Source: Helicobacter_J cappadocius
Lineage (GTDB): Bacteria > Campylobacterota > Campylobacteria > Campylobacterales > Helicobacteraceae
NCBI RefSeq assembly: GCF_030686155.1
Contig: NZ_JAUPEV010000001.1
Span: 62,001 to 126,000 of the forward strand
Length of the DNA: 64,000 bases
Direction of reading: 5' to 3'
Shown piece by piece: positions 33,427 through 44,100 of this stretch. The number at the start of each line of letters is the position of its first letter. Within the stretch, counting starts at the first letter, position 1. The notes below the pieces were generated by a model. The model had not been told where the DNA came from, did not search any database, and worked only from the letters and a program-made list of their open reading frames with translations. Both the position numbers and the translations under genes were made by a program.

Positions 33427-33656
33427 TTACCTAAAAGAATCTCTACCTCTAGTGTATCAATGTTCTGGTTAGAATCAGCTCTAATATCAATCTTTGAAGC
33501 TTTGGTATATTTCTGTACAACTTCTAGAATTTCGCGTTTCATATCGTCCATATATGGGAGTTTTACGCTACGTTCATGTGCTAAAACAATCTTAAGCCTA
33601 TCTCTAGCAGTTCTTGCACTTCCATCATTTCCAAACCATTTTGCAATCAAACTCAT
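33423..33656 (-). CDS. minE: Cell division topological specificity factor MinE
   Basis: Drives MinD off the membrane at midcell. 77 residues: the MinD-contact helix lies in ARDRLKIVLAHERS and the C-terminal topological domain ends in DTLEVEILL. It overlaps minD by ATGA at its 5' end and the deacetylase gene by ATGA at its 3' end. Confidence 0.95.
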   Translation of the reverse strand: MSLIAKWFGNDGSARTARDRLKIVLAHERSVKLPYMDDMKREILEVVQKYTKASKIDIRADSNQNIDTLEVEILLGK

Positions 33657-34459
33657 TGAAATAACCTCTTAAACACACCAACAAAGCCACTTTGTGACTT
33701 AAATTCTGGAAATGCTACCTCGTTTCCCAATATTCGATTCACGATCCTCTTATACGCTTCTCCGCTTGGACTATTGGTATAAATCACAGGTTCTCCAGAG
33801 TTTGTAGCTGAGACAACCTTATTATCTTCAGGAACCAACCCAATAAGAGGAAGAGCAAGAATATTTAAAACATCTTCATTTGAAAGCATTTCACCTCTTT
33901 GCACTAATTCAGGCTTAAGACGATTAATAATAATATGTTTTTGAACCTCCGAGCCATTTTTAGCCTTATCAGATTTTGCATCAATGATTCCAATCACGCG
34001 ATCGCTATCTCTGACCGAACTTACTTCTGGAGTCACTATTACAAGAGCACGATCAGCCCAAAAAATAGAATGCTCAAAACCACTTTCAATACCCGCGGGA
34101 GAATCTAGCAAAACATAATCAAAATCCTTTTTTAAATCTTCAATTAGAATTTTGACTTTCTCTTTATTTAATATATCTTTATCTTTGCTTTGTGAAGCAG
34201 GAAGAAAATATAAACTTTTGCTTCTCTTATCATTTATGAGTGCTTGAGAGAGATTGCATTTACCTTCCATAACATCTACAACATCATAAACAATGCGATT
34301 TTCAAGCCCCAAAATCATGTCTAGATTTCGTAATCCAATATCAAAATCTACAGCAACTACTTTTTTGCCATTTTGTGCCAATCCTACGGCAATATTGGCA
34401 GTTGCTGTACTTTTTCCAACTCCACCCTTGCCAGAGGTTATAGTGATCACTTCGCCCAT
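33653..34459 (-). CDS. minD: Septum site-determining ATPase MinD
   Basis: Membrane-cycling ATPase that places the division septum. Deviant Walker A TSGKGGVGKSTATAN, LLDSPAGIESG, and a C-terminal amphipathic helix FVGVFKRLFQ that binds membrane. Two ATGs six bases apart are possible. AAGG abuts the first (34465) but sits six bases before the second (34459), so I prefer the second, MGEVITITSGK. It starts 8 bp after ilvC ends. No minC is adjacent, as is usual in Helicobacter. Confidence 0.96.
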   Translation of the reverse strand: MGEVITITSGKGGVGKSTATANIAVGLAQNGKKVVAVDFDIGLRNLDMILGLENRIVYDVVDVMEGKCNLSQALINDKRSKSLYFLPASQSKDKDILNKEKVKILIEDLKKDFDYVLLDSPAGIESGFEHSIFWADRALVIVTPEVSSVRDSDRVIGIIDAKSDKAKNGSEVQKHIIINRLKPELVQRGEMLSNEDVLNILALPLIGLVPEDNKVVSATNSGEPVIYTNSPSGEAYKRIVNRILGNEVAFPEFKSQSGFVGVFKRLFQ

Positions 34460-34467
34460 TGCCATCC

Positions 34468-35493
34468 TTAGTTTTTGCTCTTGTCAATAAGTTTATTTGA
34501 ACCTATCCAAGGCATCATTGATCGAAGTCTCTCGCCTACTTTTTCTATTGGATGTTCGCTGAGGTTTCTTCTCTCTGCATTCATTCTAGCATAACCTGCC
34601 TTGCGTTCAAGAATAAAATCTTTTGCAAATTGACCATCTTGAATGTCTTTGAGTATTTCTTTCATTGCTTCTTTTGTTTTTTCTGTAATAACTCTAGGAC
34701 CACTTACCATATCTCCATATTCAGCGGTATTTGAAATAGAATATCTCATATCAGCCAAACCTCCTTGATAAATCAAATCTACGATAAGTTTTAACTCGTG
34801 CAAACACTCAAAATAAGCCATTTCTTCAGGATAACCTGCCTCCACAAGAGTTTCAAATCCTGCTTTTACTAAAGCACTCACGCCACCGCATAATACAGCC
34901 TGTTCTCCAAATAAATCTGTTTCAGTTTCATCTTTGAATGTAGTTTCGATAATCCCACTTCTTCCCCCACCAATAGCACAGGCATAACTAAGAGCAATAT
35001 CTTTAGCATCACCCTTGCTAGTATCTTGTTCTACTGCTATAAGATCAGGAATACCTCCACCAGCTACAAACTCACTCCTTACGGTATGTCCAGGTGCTTT
35101 TGGAGCTATCATAATCACGCCCACTCCAGCAGGTGCTTGAATTTGTTTGAAATGAATATTAAACCCGTGTCCAAAAGCAATTATTTTATCTTCCTTGAGA
35201 TTAGGTGCGATGTCTTTTTTAAAAACATCAGCTTGAAGTTCATCAGGAATAAGTATCATAACAACATCTGCCCACTTTGTTGCCTCACTCACTTCAAGAA
35301 CTCTAAGATTTTTTGCCTCAGCTTTTTGCCAACTTTTGCTACCTTTATAGAGTCCAACAGCAACCTCTACTCCACTATCTTTTAGATTTTCAGCATGAGC
35401 GTGTCCTTGAGAACCAAACCCAATAATAGCCACCTTTTTTTTCTGTATCAACCCTAAGTTACAATCTTTATCATAATAGACTCTTAATGCCAT
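34468..35493 (-). CDS. ilvC: Ketol-acid reductoisomerase
   Basis: NADPH-dependent isomeroreductase of branched-chain amino-acid synthesis. VAIIGFGSQGHAHAENLKDSG is the cofactor fold; APKAPGHTVRSEF, KDETETDLFGEQAVLCGG (metal-binding Asp and Glu) and the class I C-terminal domain with YSISNTAEYG follow. 341 residues. It heads the run ilvC-minD-minE-deacetylase-dprA-ruvX and is divergent from ppc. No ilvB or ilvD is near. Confidence 0.97.
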   Translation of the reverse strand: MALRVYYDKDCNLGLIQKKKVAIIGFGSQGHAHAENLKDSGVEVAVGLYKGSKSWQKAEAKNLRVLEVSEATKWADVVMILIPDELQADVFKKDIAPNLKEDKIIAFGHGFNIHFKQIQAPAGVGVIMIAPKAPGHTVRSEFVAGGGIPDLIAVEQDTSKGDAKDIALSYACAIGGGRSGIIETTFKDETETDLFGEQAVLCGGVSALVKAGFETLVEAGYPEEMAYFECLHELKLIVDLIYQGGLADMRYSISNTAEYGDMVSGPRVITEKTKEAMKEILKDIQDGQFAKDFILERKAGYARMNAERRNLSEHPIEKVGERLRSMMPWIGSNKLIDKSKN

Positions 35494-35535
35494 TTTGTAT
35501 CCTTTTTGAAATAAATGTTAGATTATATTTGAAGC

Positions 35536-35562
35536 AAACTTATAGTTACTTAATATAAGTTT
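35536..35562. promoter_or_regulatory. 9-bp inverted repeat between ilvC and ppc
   Basis: AAACTTATA at 35536-35544 and TATAAGTTT at 35554-35562 are exact reverse complements with a 9-base gap. It lies 43 bp upstream of ilvC in the divergent gap, so an operator is possible. The AT-only arms make this weak. Confidence 0.35.
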
Positions 35563-35596
35563 TATTTTTTGGTGAATTAGCGAAAAACTGTTGTGT

Positions 35597-35602
35597 TATA
35601 AT
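35597..35602 (+). promoter_or_regulatory. Probable -10 box for ppc
   Basis: TATAAT in GTGTTATAATCAC, 35 bp before the ppc ATG. Confidence 0.5.
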
Positions 35603-35637
35603 CACAAATAAGAGATTTACACCAATCTAGGGGATTT

Positions 35638-38358
35638 ATGATGGCAATACAAAAACAAAAAAATACACAGCCCTCAAAGTTTTATAAAGAACTTCAATTC
35701 ATCTATGAAGTGATGGTAGAAATGCTAGAAGAACTGAGTCCTGAAGTGATGGAACATTTCTTAAATTTAAGATCAGAACTTTTGGAAAAGAAAAAATCTG
35801 AAGAAAAGATCCACTCCATCTTGAAAAAAATAGCCCTCTCAAATAAAACACTTGAAACCATCAAAGCATTCTCACTTTATAATATCCTACTCAATATCAT
35901 TGAAGAAAGGCATAATTTTGATGGCAAAAATGCCTTTTTTGCTCTTGAGTCAGCCTGTGCGGAATTACTTGATGAAGGATTTGAAAAAGAAGACATCCAT
36001 AAAATCTTAAGTGAAATGCAATTTTATCCTGTATTTACTGCACATCCTACAGAATCAAGAAGAAGAACTTTTTTAGAAGCACATCATGAAATAAGCGATG
36101 ATTTATCAAAAATATTTGAACTTGATGATCAAGGTGCAAAAGAACACATCAAATATCGTCTTATGCTACTATGGAAAAGCCATTTGGTTAGAAGTGAAAA
36201 ACTTGAAGTACTTTTTGAGCTTGACAATCTCCTATACATAGTAGAAAGCTCTATCATAAAAAGTGCCCAAAATATCTTGAATTTTATTGAAAAGATACTT
36301 CAAAAACCGCTAGAAAAATCTCCTATTACTCTTGGAAGTTGGATAGGAGGAGACAGGGATGGAAATCCATTTGTAACTAATGAGGTGATGACTCGTGTAA
36401 TGAGAGTGCAACATCAACTCATTATAGAAATTTATCTGCAAAAAATCAAAAAACTAATCCGAGAACTTTCTATATCTGCTGATTTTGTTCCTATCTCCGA
36501 AGAACTTCAACGATCCTTAGAAAAAGAAAAAACTGAACTAGAAGAAAATAGTCTTAAACTTTATAGTAGGGAACCCTTCAGAGCAAAACTTTACCTGATG
36601 AGTAAAAAACTTAAAAATCGACTTATAGCTGTCAATACACCTAATAATATTGAATTTACCTACAAATACCCCAAAGAGCTTATTGATGATATTGATCTAC
36701 TCATTAATAATTTGGATTGCGTAAGTTCAAAATATCTCAATGAATTTAGAAACCTGGTCCTTTTGGGTGGCTTTCATTTGATGCGTTTGGATTTTAGGCA
36801 ACATAGAGATATATTTTTGAATGCTGTGAGTGAGATATTTTGTCTGCTCGGAATTTCAGATAGCGATTTTGGGGAATTTACAGAAGAGAAAAAAATACAA
36901 ATACTAGATGCTGCTCTTGAAAAACCAAAAATAGAACTCAATGCTATTATCGATAAAGTCAGCAAAAGCACTCAAGAGATACTAGAAGCATTTTTAAGAA
37001 TCAATTGGGCAAAAAAACATATCTCTGAAGACATAATGCGATCTTTGATTGTCTCTATGACAACTCAAGCAAGCGATCTGCTTTGTGTGCTATGGTTTGC
37101 CAAACAAAGTGATTTGTGGAGACCAGGTCACAACCTCCAAGAGAAAAAAAGTGCAAAAATCAATATCACACCCTTGTTTGAGACTATTGATGATCTTCAA
37201 AGAGCAAAAGATATCATCAAAATTCTAAGCAAAAATAAACACTATTCAAACTATTTACACGATAACCAAATGACTCAAGAAATCATGATTGGTTATTCAG
37301 ACTCTAGCAAAGATGGGGGTATTTTTACTAGCAACTATAGTCTTTATCAGGCGATTTTTGAACTTATTAAACTAGGGGATGAACTTGGAATAAAATTTAT
37401 TCTCTTCCATGGCAGAGGAGGAAGTGTGAGCAGGGGTGGAGGAAAGCTAGAATCCGCACTCCTTGCTTCGCCACCAAAAAGTGTCTGCGGACTGCTAAAA
37501 ACAACCGAACAAGGGGAAGTGATTAGTTCAAAATATCTTGATCCAAAAATTGCACAATTCAGCTTATCAAACACAATCGGAGCACTATTAAAAAAATCTG
37601 CTTACGATAGCTTTTGTTCTGATAGCACGGTCAATATCAAAACAAATAGAAATATTTGCTACATCAATACAACTCAATGGAAAATGATGCAAAAAATTTC
37701 TGAAACTTCCTATCAAGCCTATAGAAAGTTTGTGTATGAAACCGATGGTTTTATGACTTATTTTAACCTCGCTACTCCTATCAAATTTATTCAGCAACTC
37801 AATTTGGGTTCGCGTCCTAGCAAAAGAAAAGAAAGTCCAAAAGTTGAGGATTTAAGAGCTATTCCTTGGGTGTTTGCCTGGACACAAAATCGGAGTATCA
37901 TTCCTGCTTGGTATGGCGTAGGAAGTGGTCTGGAGTCCATAGAAAACCAAGAAGCCCTGCAAGAATGTTATAAAAATTCTGAATTCTTCAAAACGACTAT
38001 TGATAATATTTCCCAAGTTTTGCTGAAAGTTGATATTCATATCGCTGGGCTTTATAACAAATTCGTAAAAGATGAAAATATACACGATAAAATTTGGTCA
38101 ATGATCATAAACGAACATGATAAGACGATGAAGTTCATCCTAAATGTTCGCCAAGAAAAAGAACTTTTAGAAAATGAGCCAAAATTAAGAGATTCAATTT
38201 TACTTAGAAAGCCTTATATAACAGCACTCAATCTACTTCAAATTGAACTAATAGAAAAATACAACCAATGTGAAGATGAAGTGCAAAAAAATAAACTTAT
38301 TGAAGAGGTACATAGCACGATCGTAGGAATCGCACAAGGGATGAGAAATACAGGTTGA
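35638..38358 (+). CDS. ppc: Phosphoenolpyruvate carboxylase
   Basis: Carboxylates PEP with bicarbonate to oxaloacetate, refilling the citric-acid intermediates. Active-site segments are FTAHPTESRRRT (catalytic His), WIGGDRDGNPFVTNEV, MIGYSDSSKDGG, FHGRGGSVSRGGG and the C-terminal GIAQGMRNTG. 906 residues is full length. ATG ATG at the start, after AGGGGATTT. Stands alone, divergent from ilvC. As far as I recall H. pylori lacks ppc, so this distinguishes the organism metabolically. Confidence 0.96.
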   Translation: MMAIQKQKNTQPSKFYKELQFIYEVMVEMLEELSPEVMEHFLNLRSELLEKKKSEEKIHSILKKIALSNKTLETIKAFSLYNILLNIIEERHNFDGKNAFFALESACAELLDEGFEKEDIHKILSEMQFYPVFTAHPTESRRRTFLEAHHEISDDLSKIFELDDQGAKEHIKYRLMLLWKSHLVRSEKLEVLFELDNLLYIVESSIIKSAQNILNFIEKILQKPLEKSPITLGSWIGGDRDGNPFVTNEVMTRVMRVQHQLIIEIYLQKIKKLIRELSISADFVPISEELQRSLEKEKTELEENSLKLYSREPFRAKLYLMSKKLKNRLIAVNTPNNIEFTYKYPKELIDDIDLLINNLDCVSSKYLNEFRNLVLLGGFHLMRLDFRQHRDIFLNAVSEIFCLLGISDSDFGEFTEEKKIQILDAALEKPKIELNAIIDKVSKSTQEILEAFLRINWAKKHISEDIMRSLIVSMTTQASDLLCVLWFAKQSDLWRPGHNLQEKKSAKINITPLFETIDDLQRAKDIIKILSKNKHYSNYLHDNQMTQEIMIGYSDSSKDGGIFTSNYSLYQAIFELIKLGDELGIKFILFHGRGGSVSRGGGKLESALLASPPKSVCGLLKTTEQGEVISSKYLDPKIAQFSLSNTIGALLKKSAYDSFCSDSTVNIKTNRNICYINTTQWKMMQKISETSYQAYRKFVYETDGFMTYFNLATPIKFIQQLNLGSRPSKRKESPKVEDLRAIPWVFAWTQNRSIIPAWYGVGSGLESIENQEALQECYKNSEFFKTTIDNISQVLLKVDIHIAGLYNKFVKDENIHDKIWSMIINEHDKTMKFILNVRQEKELLENEPKLRDSILLRKPYITALNLLQIELIEKYNQCEDEVQKNKLIEEVHSTIVGIAQGMRNTG

Positions 38359-38378
38359 ATTTAGCATTGTATTATCTT

Positions 38379-40985
38379 CTACCTGCGTATGCCTCTATTT
38401 TCGTTAGGTAAGGGTCTTTGATTCTCAGGCATAACCCTAAACACTCTTTTTTGCACATTTTCTTGTTGAGTTGGTCTTAGATTTTGTTGATAAATCTTAT
38501 TCTCATTTCCATAGGTTTTAAAATGATTATTTTGCTTGTAAGTATTATTTTGAGGCAGTTTTCTTTCATTATATGGCTTGAATATATTTTTAGAAGATTT
38601 CTTTCTCTCCCCATTTTGGGTTGGTCTTAAATTTTGAGACTTATAAGTTCTAGGTGCTTTCTGACCAAATTTATATCTGATTCCAGCTGAAAGCAGCCAA
38701 TAAGTATTGATCTGTCCAAAAAATTCCGTTTTAAAATCTGTATGAAGCTTTAAGCTATCGTTAAAAAATAACCAATCCACTCCCATCCCTAAGCCCAATC
38801 GATTGTCTATTTTCTTAGCATTATTATAAAGAGGAATATTTATATCATCTACTAATGTTACCTTGCCTCCTAAATTAATATCATTGCTATATTCAACCAA
38901 TGCTCTTAAATTAAGTGCAGAATACATATAATCATAACGTTTCACGCCCAATAAGCCTATCTTGGTTATAAGAGCTGGAGAAGAATCAAGTTTGGCATTG
39001 ATATTAGAATGGGATTGTTTGTCTTCAAACTTGATTGTATTTCCAAATATAAGTGCTGGAGTAAATGAAAAATATGGCTGAAAATACAAACTTTCATCTC
39101 TTATTTTTACACTAGTAATAGCATTTCTACAAAATATTTTTTCTGTACATTTTTCAATCGTCTTGGTTCTAGTGCCATAAAAAGGGTAAAAATTATATCC
39201 CACCCTTGCACTGACTAAAAGAATATGATTTCCAAAATTAAAAGGTTCAGGTGCTTGAGAAAGATTTGCCTTGATATTGCTATAAACATATTTAAAGGTT
39301 CCATCTAGCACCCATCCTATAGCATTTACATACCCTCCATACCCTCCAAAAGCAATCGAATTAACATGGCCATTGATTCCTGTATCAGAAGTAGAAAGTT
39401 TAGTATAGTCTAAAGAGCCTCCATAAAAATATCTTTCATCTCCATAAACTTCGCCTTTATCATATCCTCCTTGAATATTGTAAAATAAATCTTGAGTTGT
39501 TTTTTCTCCATAAAGTTGCTTGGCATAAATTCCCCCTCCATAAATCTTCATCCATAATCCATTAAGTGTGGGTGGATAGGTCATATCATCCATTCGTGTA
39601 TGTGCAGAATCCCCCTCAATGCGAAAAATTTGATAAGGAAGCGATAGGAGATTTAATAGGCTTTTTGCTGTTTGATTGGGCGATCTTTCTATGCTACCTA
39701 ATATCCATTTTGTTCCCGTAGCATCTGAAACTCTATCTAGGTGTGGCACATAATCATATAGACCAATAATAGTCGCAATTCCTTTAAAATCAGCTCCATC
39801 AGCCAATGAACTAGCTGAAGCTACAACCATATTTTTACCACTGGCATCCAAGAGGATTTTAGAGGGATTTTGATAAATTTGAATATATTCCAACCCATTA
39901 ACAGAACCTGCTTGAATGTTATCAATTTTTCCTAGTTCAAGATCTCCCATTAGCCGAAAAACTCCGTTTTGACCATTGATAGTTTGCACACTAAGAGTTC
40001 GCGGCGAAAAAATCGTAGAAGATGTAAGACGTTTTGAAAGTCCATCATCAGCTATTTGCGTAAAATCTACCACAGCAAGTTTGTCAAGGTTATTGTACTG
40101 ATTATTCACCACATAGCTCTCATTATTGCTATCTAAAGTTGTGATTTGAGAATTTGCATTCAATATCCATTTTCCTCCGTGATTGAGGTAAAGTTGTATA
40201 TTAGACATAGAACCTGGTGTGATAGAAATTCTACCTTGAAAAAAACTTTTGGAGTTATCAAGATTGATATTGATATTTCCCTTAGAAGTATTCTCAGCGG
40301 AGAGATCGCCTTTGAGTTGGATAATGTTATTGCGATCAAGGGTTTGACCTGTTATATCGTTATAATTAACATACACATTTCCACTTCCCTCAAGACTGAA
40401 AATCATTCTATAACCTTTTCCATTTCCAGCTGAACCCCAACCTTTAGAGGGTTGCATTTCAGATACATCAATAAAAACATTCTTAGTGAATTTAAAATAC
40501 CCTCCATTTTCCCCATTAGATGTAAAAACACCTCTTTGAATATATACATCTGGAGTGGCTTTGAGAGAAAAATTGGCATTAATGTCAAAATTGGCATTTT
40601 TCCCATAATATCTAGCTTGGGTCATTATGAGTCCCTCAATCGATCCTCCAACTTGATTTACATTTAAGACAATATTGCCTCCATTGATCGTATAAGTTTT
40701 CCCATTTTGACCACGAAATATGGCACCTGAATAACCGGTATAATTTCCACTTGTGGCCACATTGACCGTCACGGTAGCATCAGGAGATATATTTAATATA
40801 TCATACCCCTGAAACAAAAAGCCGGTAAAATTTGCAGGATTACTATCAGAAGGAGATAGGGTATAATTTTCATCAATAGTAACATCTGAGGTATAGGCAG
40901 AATCCAACGGAACCATTCCAACCACACCATAGGAAAAAACAGGAAACAGCAATATTAAATAAAAAAATTTTGATTTTAAATCCAA
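38379..40985 (-). CDS. Autotransporter-like outer membrane protein with a basic Asn/Gln-rich C-terminal tail
   Basis: 868 residues. A signal peptide (FFYLILLFPVFSYG) is followed by a passenger of repetitive beta-strand segments to about residue 470, typical of a beta-helix. A C-terminal barrel runs over roughly residues 480-775 (GLWMKIYGGGIYAKQLYG ... YWLLSAGIRYKFG). Helicobacter VacA-like autotransporters share this plan. Normally the chain ends at the last barrel strand; here about 93 residues follow, rich in Asn, Gln, Lys and Arg, with QNLRPTQ occurring twice. The start is TTG at 40985 behind GGAAGG. The passenger function (adhesin or toxin) is unknown, and VacA activity should not be assumed. 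Confidence 0.8.
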   Translation of the reverse strand: MDLKSKFFYLILLFPVFSYGVVGMVPLDSAYTSDVTIDENYTLSPSDSNPANFTGFLFQGYDILNISPDATVTVNVATSGNYTGYSGAIFRGQNGKTYTINGGNIVLNVNQVGGSIEGLIMTQARYYGKNANFDINANFSLKATPDVYIQRGVFTSNGENGGYFKFTKNVFIDVSEMQPSKGWGSAGNGKGYRMIFSLEGSGNVYVNYNDITGQTLDRNNIIQLKGDLSAENTSKGNININLDNSKSFFQGRISITPGSMSNIQLYLNHGGKWILNANSQITTLDSNNESYVVNNQYNNLDKLAVVDFTQIADDGLSKRLTSSTIFSPRTLSVQTINGQNGVFRLMGDLELGKIDNIQAGSVNGLEYIQIYQNPSKILLDASGKNMVVASASSLADGADFKGIATIIGLYDYVPHLDRVSDATGTKWILGSIERSPNQTAKSLLNLLSLPYQIFRIEGDSAHTRMDDMTYPPTLNGLWMKIYGGGIYAKQLYGEKTTQDLFYNIQGGYDKGEVYGDERYFYGGSLDYTKLSTSDTGINGHVNSIAFGGYGGYVNAIGWVLDGTFKYVYSNIKANLSQAPEPFNFGNHILLVSARVGYNFYPFYGTRTKTIEKCTEKIFCRNAITSVKIRDESLYFQPYFSFTPALIFGNTIKFEDKQSHSNINAKLDSSPALITKIGLLGVKRYDYMYSALNLRALVEYSNDINLGGKVTLVDDINIPLYNNAKKIDNRLGLGMGVDWLFFNDSLKLHTDFKTEFFGQINTYWLLSAGIRYKFGQKAPRTYKSQNLRPTQNGERKKSSKNIFKPYNERKLPQNNTYKQNNHFKTYGNENKIYQQNLRPTQQENVQKRVFRVMPENQRPLPNENRGIRR

Positions 40986-41103
40986 TATTCCTTCCTTGTG
41001 GATGCATTAAGCTTATTTTTAAATATTAAAATCCTATCGACCAATATCAACTTATTTTTAGTAATTTTACACTAGAATCAAAAAAACCATATTAGGGAAT
41101 TTT

Positions 41104-44100
41104 ATGCCAAAAAGAGAAGATATAAAAACTATACTTTTGATAGGTTCAGGTCCTATTGTTATTGGTCAAGCTTGTGAATTTGACTATTCAGGCACTCAAG
41201 CTGCTAAAACATTAAAATCTTTAGGTTATAAAGTCGTCCTTATCAACTCCAATCCAGCTACGATTATGACCGACCCAGAGTTTGCTGATCGCACTTATAT
41301 TGAGCCCATTACAGAAGAGATAGTAGCAAACATTATCAAAAAAGAAAAAGTTGATGCTATTCTACCTACCATGGGTGGTCAAACAGCCCTAAATATTGCA
41401 ATGAGTATGCATGAAAAAGGTATGCTTGAAGAGATTGAATTTTTAGGTGCAAAGCCTAGTGCTATAAAAAAAGGAGAAGATAGACAAGCGTTCAAAGAAG
41501 CTATGCTTGGAATTGGTATGGATTTACCCAAAAGTCGTTATGCTTACGATGAAAATGAAGCTTTGGAAGCAGCCAAAGAAATCGGCTTTCCTTTGATTAT
41601 TCGAGCTAGTTATACTTTAGCAGGGGGCGGAAGTGGCATCGCCTATAACATTGATGAGTTCAAGACATTAGCACAAAATGGTCTAGAAGCTTCTCCTATC
41701 AATGAAATCTTAATTGAAGAATCTCTACTGGGCTGGAAAGAATACGAAATGGAGGTCATCAGAGACAGTTCTGATAACTGTATCATTGTATGCTCTATCG
41801 AAAATTTTGATCCTATGGGAGTGCATACGGGTGATAGCATTACAATAGCTCCAGCCCTCACCCTCACAGACAAGGAATATCAGAGAATGCGAGATGCAAG
41901 TTTTGCTATTTTAAGAGAGATTGGAGTAGATACAGGTGGCAGTAATGTGCAATTTGCTATTAACCCACAAACCGGCAGAATGATTGTTATTGAAATGAAC
42001 CCACGTGTAAGTCGAAGTTCTGCACTTGCATCAAAAGCTACAGGTTACCCCATAGCAAAAGTTGCCACTCTTTTAGCTATAGGATACACACTTGATGAAA
42101 TCAAAAATGACATCACAGGCACTCCAGCTAGTTTTGAGCCTAGTATTGACTATATTGTTACAAAAATTCCAAGATGGACATTTGAAAAATTTCCTCAAGC
42201 AGATTCCACCCTCACTACTTCAATGAAAAGTATCGGGGAGGCAATGGCAATTGGCGGAACTTTTTGCGAATCAGTTCAAAAAGCTCTTTGTAGCTTAGAA
42301 ACAGGTATTTGTGGTTTTGAATCTCAAAGTTCTGATATTGAATTCATCAAAAAAGAGATTCGTCGCCCTAACAGCAACAGAATCCTCTATATTGCCGATG
42401 CTTTTCGTCAAGGTTTGAGTGTTGATGAGGTTTATGAACTCAGCAATATTGATAGATGGTTTTTAAATCAAATCAACTCTATTGTAATAACCGAGACTCA
42501 AATCACTTCTGATGTTTTGCAAAATTCAGAACAAATGCGAAAAATTAAGTCTATGGGATTTTCAGATAAAATGATAGCTAAACTCATCAACAAAAATGAG
42601 AAAATGGAAATGAGCGAAGTTGAAGTATATCACTCGCGCACTCAAATGGGAATAGTGCCAGTTTATGAAGAAGTTGATACTTGTGCAGCAGAATTTCCTT
42701 CACTCACACCCTATCTGTATTCTAGCATACCCATGAATGATTTTTTGAGCAAAACCTTTGAGGTATTTAATCCAGATGCCTCAAGCATAAACACAGAAGA
42801 CAAAGATCAAAAAAAGGTGATGATAATAGGTGGAGGACCAAATCGAATTGGACAGGGGATTGAATTCGATTATTGTTGTGTGCATTCTAGCTTTGCGTTA
42901 GCAGATATGGGCGTAAAAAGCATTATGTATAACTGCAATCCTGAAACCGTCAGCACCGATTATGATACAAGCGATATTTTGTATTTTGAACCTATTGATT
43001 TTGAACATGTTAGATCGGTGTTAGAAAAAGAAAAACCTGATGGAGTTATTGTTCATTTTGGAGGACAAACCCCACTAAAGCTTTCCAAAAATCTCACCAA
43101 AATTGGGGCAAAAATTATTGGCACTAGTGCAAAAGTTATTGATATTGCCGAAGATAGAGAAAAATTTTCAGTTTTTGCTCAAGAACATCATATAAGACAA
43201 CCAGAAAATGGAACGGCATTTACAAAGGAAGAAGCCTATGTAATCGCTGGGAAAATAGGTTTTCCAGTTCTTGTGCGACCTAGTTATGTTCTAGGGGGTC
43301 GAGCGATGAGAATTGTTTATAATAATGAAGAGTTGCGTTTGTATATGGAAGAAGCTGTGAAGGTGAGTGAAGACTCTCCTGTTTTAATTGATAAATTCCT
43401 AGATGGTGCCATTGAGCTTGATGTAGATGCAATTTGCGATGGAAAGGATGTCTATATAGGTGGCATTATGCAACACATAGAGGAAGCAGGTATTCACTCT
43501 GGAGATTCTGCAAGCTCTTTACCTACAATGAACATACCTCAAAAACTTATAGAAGAGATTGAAAACATCACTGCAAAAATAGCTTTAAATCTTGGCGTTG
43601 TTGGACTGATGAATATTCAATATGCTATTCATCACGGACAGGTTTATCTCATTGAAGTCAATCCTCGTGCAAGTCGAACCGTCCCATTTGTGAGTAAAGC
43701 AACAGGATTGCCTCTTGCAAAAGTTGCCACTAGGGTAATGTGGCAAGGAAACCTCAAAGAATGTTTAGAATATTATGATCATTTTGAAGTTGTAAAATTT
43801 GAAAGAGGGATTTATAAACCCAAGGAAATGCAACATATTTCCGTAAAAGAATCTGTTTTTCCATTCAATAAACTTTATGGAGCGGATTTACTTCTAGGAC
43901 CAGAAATGAAAAGCACAGGCGAGGTAATGGGGATTAGCAAAAATTTCGGCTTAAGTTTTGCTAAAAGTCAGATTGCTTGTAAAAATGCTTTGCCAAGAAA
44001 AGGAAAAATATTTGTTTCTTTAAGCGAACAAGACAAACTTGAAGGTCATAAGATGGTTCAAAAATTCATCAATCTTGGATTTGAAATCTGTGCCACAGAA

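Noticed and set aside
38379..40985. VacA-type toxin identity for the autotransporter-like protein
   Set aside because: It shares only the general passenger-plus-barrel plan; I see no VacA p33/p55 landmarks.
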